Assembly: GCF_051106095.1 (NCBI RefSeq)
Contig: NC_135785.1
Location: 100,864,501 to 100,928,500 of the forward strand
DNA: 64,000 bases
DNA from: Pogona vitticeps
Taxonomy: Eukaryota > Chordata > Lepidosauria > Squamata > Agamidae
Direction of reading: 5' to 3'
Part shown: piece by piece, positions 60,710-64,000 of the stretch
Position numbering within the stretch: the stretch's first letter is position 1
Layout: each line of letters starts with the position of its first letter
Notes under the pieces: generated by a model
Seen by the model: only the letters and a program-made list of their open reading frames with translations
Database searches by the model: none
Told to the model about the DNA's origin: nothing
Translations under genes and position numbers: made by a program

Positions 60710-61133
60710 TGTGGGGAAAATCCCCAGGGAACCCTGCTTGGAAGCCAGCCAAGCAGCAGTTGCATGAAAACCAGGGAGAGATCTCTGATAAATGAAGACA
60801 CTGCAGACTTTATCTTGTTAGTATTCAGGTACCGGTAGAGAAGAAGAAGAATATGAAGAATATGGCTCCCTTCTTCACCCCAGACGTTTTTATTAAGCAC
60901 GCAAAACAAGCAAAATTAGCATAAGATAAGAATTTGGCCATAGAGGCGTCGTGTGGTTATCAGTCTTAAGGCATTCCACGCCTGCGCACAACGAGAATCA
61001 CATAACAATGGGATGATTATAAGGAGAATCACAGGAGAATGCATGATTGTACTAAAATAATGATTATGTTAAACATCACTGATGTATCCCTTAATAGCCA
61101 CAAGATGGAACTTTAGACTACAAAATCCCCACA
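60710..61133 (-). repeat. 5' LTR of the fossil retrovirus
   Basis: 424 bp, identical by eye to 55785-56208. The downstream target-site duplication copy GGTTTC follows at 61134-61139. Confidence 0.93.
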
Positions 61134-61630
61134 GGTTTCCACATATCAAGTCAGATGTATTTGTAATCCAACCTGCCCCTTAGTCAAATATAAGAGATGT
61201 GTCAAGGTTGTCGTTCAGCTTTTCCTCCAGTAGGTGTCCTTATAATCCACTGTATGTTCCTTCCACTAATCCATAAGTCCAGTCAACCTCCAGTCCTGCT
61301 TTTTCCTGTTCCACAGTCCACCCTTGATAACAATGTCTCTCTCTCCTTGAAATGAGTTAACTTCTCCCAGTGTGTAATACAGTCTTTAGCCTCTGAGGGG
61401 GATTTCCCAAAGCTTCCCCCCCCCCGGGATATTGTACCATTCCAAAGTTTAGATGGAGCTCTGTCTATAGTGTTGAGAAATTTGGCAGCGTGATGTTATA
61501 TTTTCCTTCAATCTGTTTTTCTTACTGATAACAGCTTAAAGTCCAGTCTGTGATTATATTATATCACCCTGGTAATATTTCCAAGATCAGTTTTTTTCTC
61601 TCTCAGGTCAGTCAGATGTTCAGCCTTGAC

Positions 61631-62507
61631 TAGGGTTGCCAGATACATGGATACCAAAAGGAGGACATAGAAAGACAAAAAAGAGGACAGAGGAGGATGT
61701 ATTGAAAGTTTCATTTGAATCATTCTGGATTAAACCCACAATCAATACAATTTTATTACAATAGCTGCCAATAAATGTCTCTTAGTGAACCGACCAAGAA
61801 ACAGTCATGTTAAAAAATTAAAATAAATATTATATCACCAACAAAGTTAAAATAGATCGACTGGTATTATTGGGCTGCCAGCTTGCATAATAATATATTC
61901 CTTTAAAAATACAATCTCCCTGCTTAGACACTCCAGAAGATGCTCTACAGTCCCCCATTAGCAGATTTTGGAAAAAACTTTATTTATTTACTGTAATGTT
62001 GGCATAGAGGGTGTTGGATTTCAACACCACCTGGAAGGCCACTGGTTCCCAAGCTCTGAAAGATGCCCTTCTCTTCAGAAACACTCCTTTGGTTCACGAC
62101 GGCTGCTGATGAAGGAGGAAGCCGAGCTCTAAAGGGTGCTGCTGCTTCTCCCTGTTTCTTACCTGACTAGAGCAACTGGCATCAGCCTCCTTCCTAGCAA
62201 CCGGCGAGACAACGAATGAAACAGGTGCCCTATGATCACAGGATTTCCGCCTGCAAAAAGTAGAATACAGCATGATTTCATGATGGGTTCACTTCCACCC
62301 TTACAAAATAATTCCTTGTTACCATGTCCCCTTAGTTCCAAACCATCTGTTTTTCCTTGGGTAAGACGAAGACAAGGAGGAGGAGGAGGAAGGCCACATA
62401 GACAAAAGCCAGACATTTTAAAGGTTTTTAGCTTTGCCTGCCGGATGTTGGACATTAGGCTAAAAAGGAGGACATGTCCTCCTTTTGCTGGACATCTGGC
62501 AATCCCA
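61631..62507. mobile_element. Non-autonomous hAT element, 877 bp, inside the L1 5' UTR
   Basis: Ends TAGGGTTGCCAGAT and ATCTGGCAATCCCA are inverted repeats with two mismatches. The exact 8-bp duplication is GCCTTGAC (61623-61630, 62508-62515). Subterminal AAAGGAGGACAT and ATGTCCTCCTTTT are also complementary. The interior has no recognisable transposase. Confidence 0.9.
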
Positions 62508-62990
62508 GCCTTGACCAGCCTGCAACCCAGAAGTTAGTTTAGCCTTCTGAGGCAGCAGGACTGGTAAGCAAACTAGCCACCTCTTCCCTTCTTTCGGCCA
62601 AATATTCTGCACAATAGTTTCTCTTTCCACTTTATGGAGCTGTTCATAAATCAAAGACTTCAACTTACTTTATTGTTGCAGTATCTGTTTGTTCTGCTCT
62701 CCTCCATGGGGGGTGGGTTACTCACAGCTTTACTGCCAAGATGGCTCCCGCATCTGATCTGTGCTCGAGGTGATTTCTTCAGAGGAAAGAAATACTAAGT
62801 TGCTGCCTGGCTTCCTCATCCTCTGTTGCTCGGCAACTGCTTCAGGGAGACTTCTCCTAGTTTCTCCTTAGGTCCTTCATTTTCTGAGGGGCCCCCAGAT
62901 CAGGTGGTTCCAGCTTTCCCCAGAAGTTTCTCTGGAAACTGCTAACAGCAGCACGACAAGTCCCACCTCTCAACTTAGGCCTTTGTTTTG

Positions 62991-64000
62991 ATTCAACACA
63001 GTGCTTTATAATTCAAGATAAAATCAACCTCTTCCGAGTTTGATAGCATCATTATTTTGTATAGTTTCTTAAACCCACTCCCACTCCTATATTCCTTAAA
63101 AAATAGTCCAAAAATAGCACTTCAGCAGCAACAACTTTGAAGAAATAAAAAAGCAGAAATCTCTATTTGATTTTTTTAATGTACCTAAGTTCATCAAAAT
63201 TAGGGAGGAAGCTCTTCTGAGTAGGCTAGATGTGTTCACAAACTCCTCCACCTTGCTTATATTCAGTAGTATTTTATACTTTTTAACCATGGCTGCAAAA
63301 ACAAAGAGGCCGTTACCCAAGTAAACAACAAGCAGTCAGAGCAGGGGAGAGGAGAGGTTTACACTGATGGGTTACCATAACCAAGCCACTTTACTGGATT
63401 GATATAAAGGAATGTTGACAAAGGTCTATAGAAATTTTGTAAACAAACCTTGGGACAATTTCCACATTTACTGCCAGGTTTTCCCTAATGGATGTTATTT
63501 TTTACTTTGAAGCCTGGGAGGAGAGTGTTGGTCCTCCAGAAATTTTTATATTGCAACTTCCATCTCTTCTCCCTATGGGCAATGCTGGTTGGGCCTTCTG
63601 GGAGGTGAAATCCAATGCTTCTGAAGGGCTAAATATTTTCCCATCTTGATTTAAAGTATCATACTCAAGGGAAAGGCTGGTACAAATGTTGAGGGATAAT
63701 GAAAGAATCTCCAGACGTTGCCCAAAATTATGTTCAAGGTGAAGTTGGAGCTTCTGAAAAGGCAAAACATCTGTAGCATTTTCAAGAGAAGCTGGTAGTT
63801 TGACAAGACTGGCAAAACATTTCTCAGGGAAGCTTCTCACAGCCTTAGCTTTCTTTCTTTTTTATTTCTTTCTGCTACCTAGTGGGTGAGATTTTCCTTT
63901 GGGATGCTTACTTATATTTAGTTTCCAGTTCTCCTCCTGGTACTTTATTATAAAACCCTGAAGCAGAAAGAACTGGAGGATTTTCAATTGAGCTTTTGAG
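62991..64000. other. Mostly unrecognised; possible old MITE at 63520-63640
   Basis: Flanking DNA beyond the L1 duplication. At 63520-63640, GTTGGTCCTCCAGAAATTTT and GGGCCTTCTGGGAGGTGAAA resemble a decayed fold-back hAT MITE. No coding signal is seen. Confidence 0.35.

Larger units (their letters stand above)
55785..61133 (-). mobile_element. Fossil endogenous retrovirus, class II (betaretrovirus-like)
   Basis: A minus-strand provirus with two 424-bp LTRs, a 6-bp target-site duplication GGTTTC (55779-55784, 61134-61139), a primer-binding site next to the 5' LTR, a gag frame, a decayed pol remnant and a purine tract (AAACGGAGGGAA, 56209-56220) before the 3' LTR. The 6-bp duplication and matrix-like start of gag favour class II. 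The internal part is about 4.5 kb, shorter than a complete retrovirus. It is broken: gag is largely open while pol carries many breaks and large missing parts. The LTRs look identical by eye, so the insertion is recent. It lies in the 5' UTR of the older L1. Confidence 0.9.
52225..62975 (-). mobile_element. L1 LINE carrying at least four later insertions
   Basis: A minus-strand L1 bounded by the exact 15-bp duplication TAGGCCTTTGTTTTG (52210-52224, 62976-62990). From its 5' end (62975): a long 5' UTR, split by a hAT (61631-62507) and a fossil retrovirus (55785-61133); an ORF1 remnant from about 55360, with a coiled-coil-type stretch and the MERALKMLRFQNVAENEGED block; a direct jump near 54.7 kb into the ORF2 RT domain (IQIQKGTRQGCPLSPLLFIL, FADD near 54440); the ORF2 C-terminus near 53.1 kb with a FYHMWWTC zinc-knuckle region; a 3' UTR; and an AAATAAATAAAC-type tail at 52225-52270. 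Endonuclease and early RT are missing. About 4.1 kb of L1 remains. Confidence 0.88.

Noticed and set aside
60586-60909. 107-codon frame across the 5' LTR, repeated as a 77-codon frame at 55751-55984
   Set aside because: The duplicated frame is simply the same LTR sequence occurring at both ends of the fossil retrovirus; there is no sign of a coding function.

Overview
This is a stretch of vertebrate, almost certainly squamate reptile (lizard or snake), nuclear DNA from an intergenic or intronic region. The evidence is the repeat content: many BovB (RTE) LINEs, a Sauria SINE with a BovB-like tail, L2, CR1, R4, L1 and Penelope-like retroelements side by side, tyrosine-recombinase retrotransposons, and long CA, CTT and AAT microsatellites. 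I recognise no host protein-coding exon, tRNA, rRNA or CRISPR. Every open frame with a recognisable protein match belongs to a transposable element. The species cannot be named from the sequence alone.

Layout. 1-8 kb: microsatellites, including a 211-bp-period tandem duplication, a degenerate minisatellite, a 5'-truncated BovB carrying a short LINE/SINE insert, and old palindromic MITEs. 8-22 kb: a rearranged BovB holding an L2 fragment, a BovB whose 5' part is inverted inside one pair of target-site duplications, hAT and Tc1/mariner-type MITEs, an R4-like LINE tail and tRNA-derived SINEs. 22-34 kb: two different fossil tyrosine-recombinase (DIRS-order) retroelements lie back to back on the minus strand. 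The first (about 22.0-26.0 kb) has a Ngaro-like layout of RT/RNase H, recombinase and an SGNH-hydrolase-like frame. The second (about 26.0-34.1 kb) is DIRS1-like and is interrupted by two oppositely oriented BovB copies and two SINEs. 34-52 kb: mostly sparse single-copy-looking DNA with scattered SINEs, a Sauria SINE, a CR1 3' end, MITEs and microsatellites.

52.2-63.0 kb is the most informative region. One L1 on the minus strand, bounded by a 15-bp target-site duplication, has received at least four later insertions: a Penelope-like piece, a 136-bp hAT MITE, a fossil class II endogenous retrovirus with two 424-bp LTRs that look identical, and an 877-bp non-autonomous hAT. Each has its own target-site duplication, so the order of nesting can be read directly.

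The elements do not form a pathway. The sequence gives a record of retrotransposition mechanisms: twin priming, truncation, trans-mobilisation of SINEs by LINE tails, microsatellite growth at LINE ends, and one probable templated insertion. Boundaries without a target-site duplication are approximate. All similarity calls come from reading by eye, with no database search.
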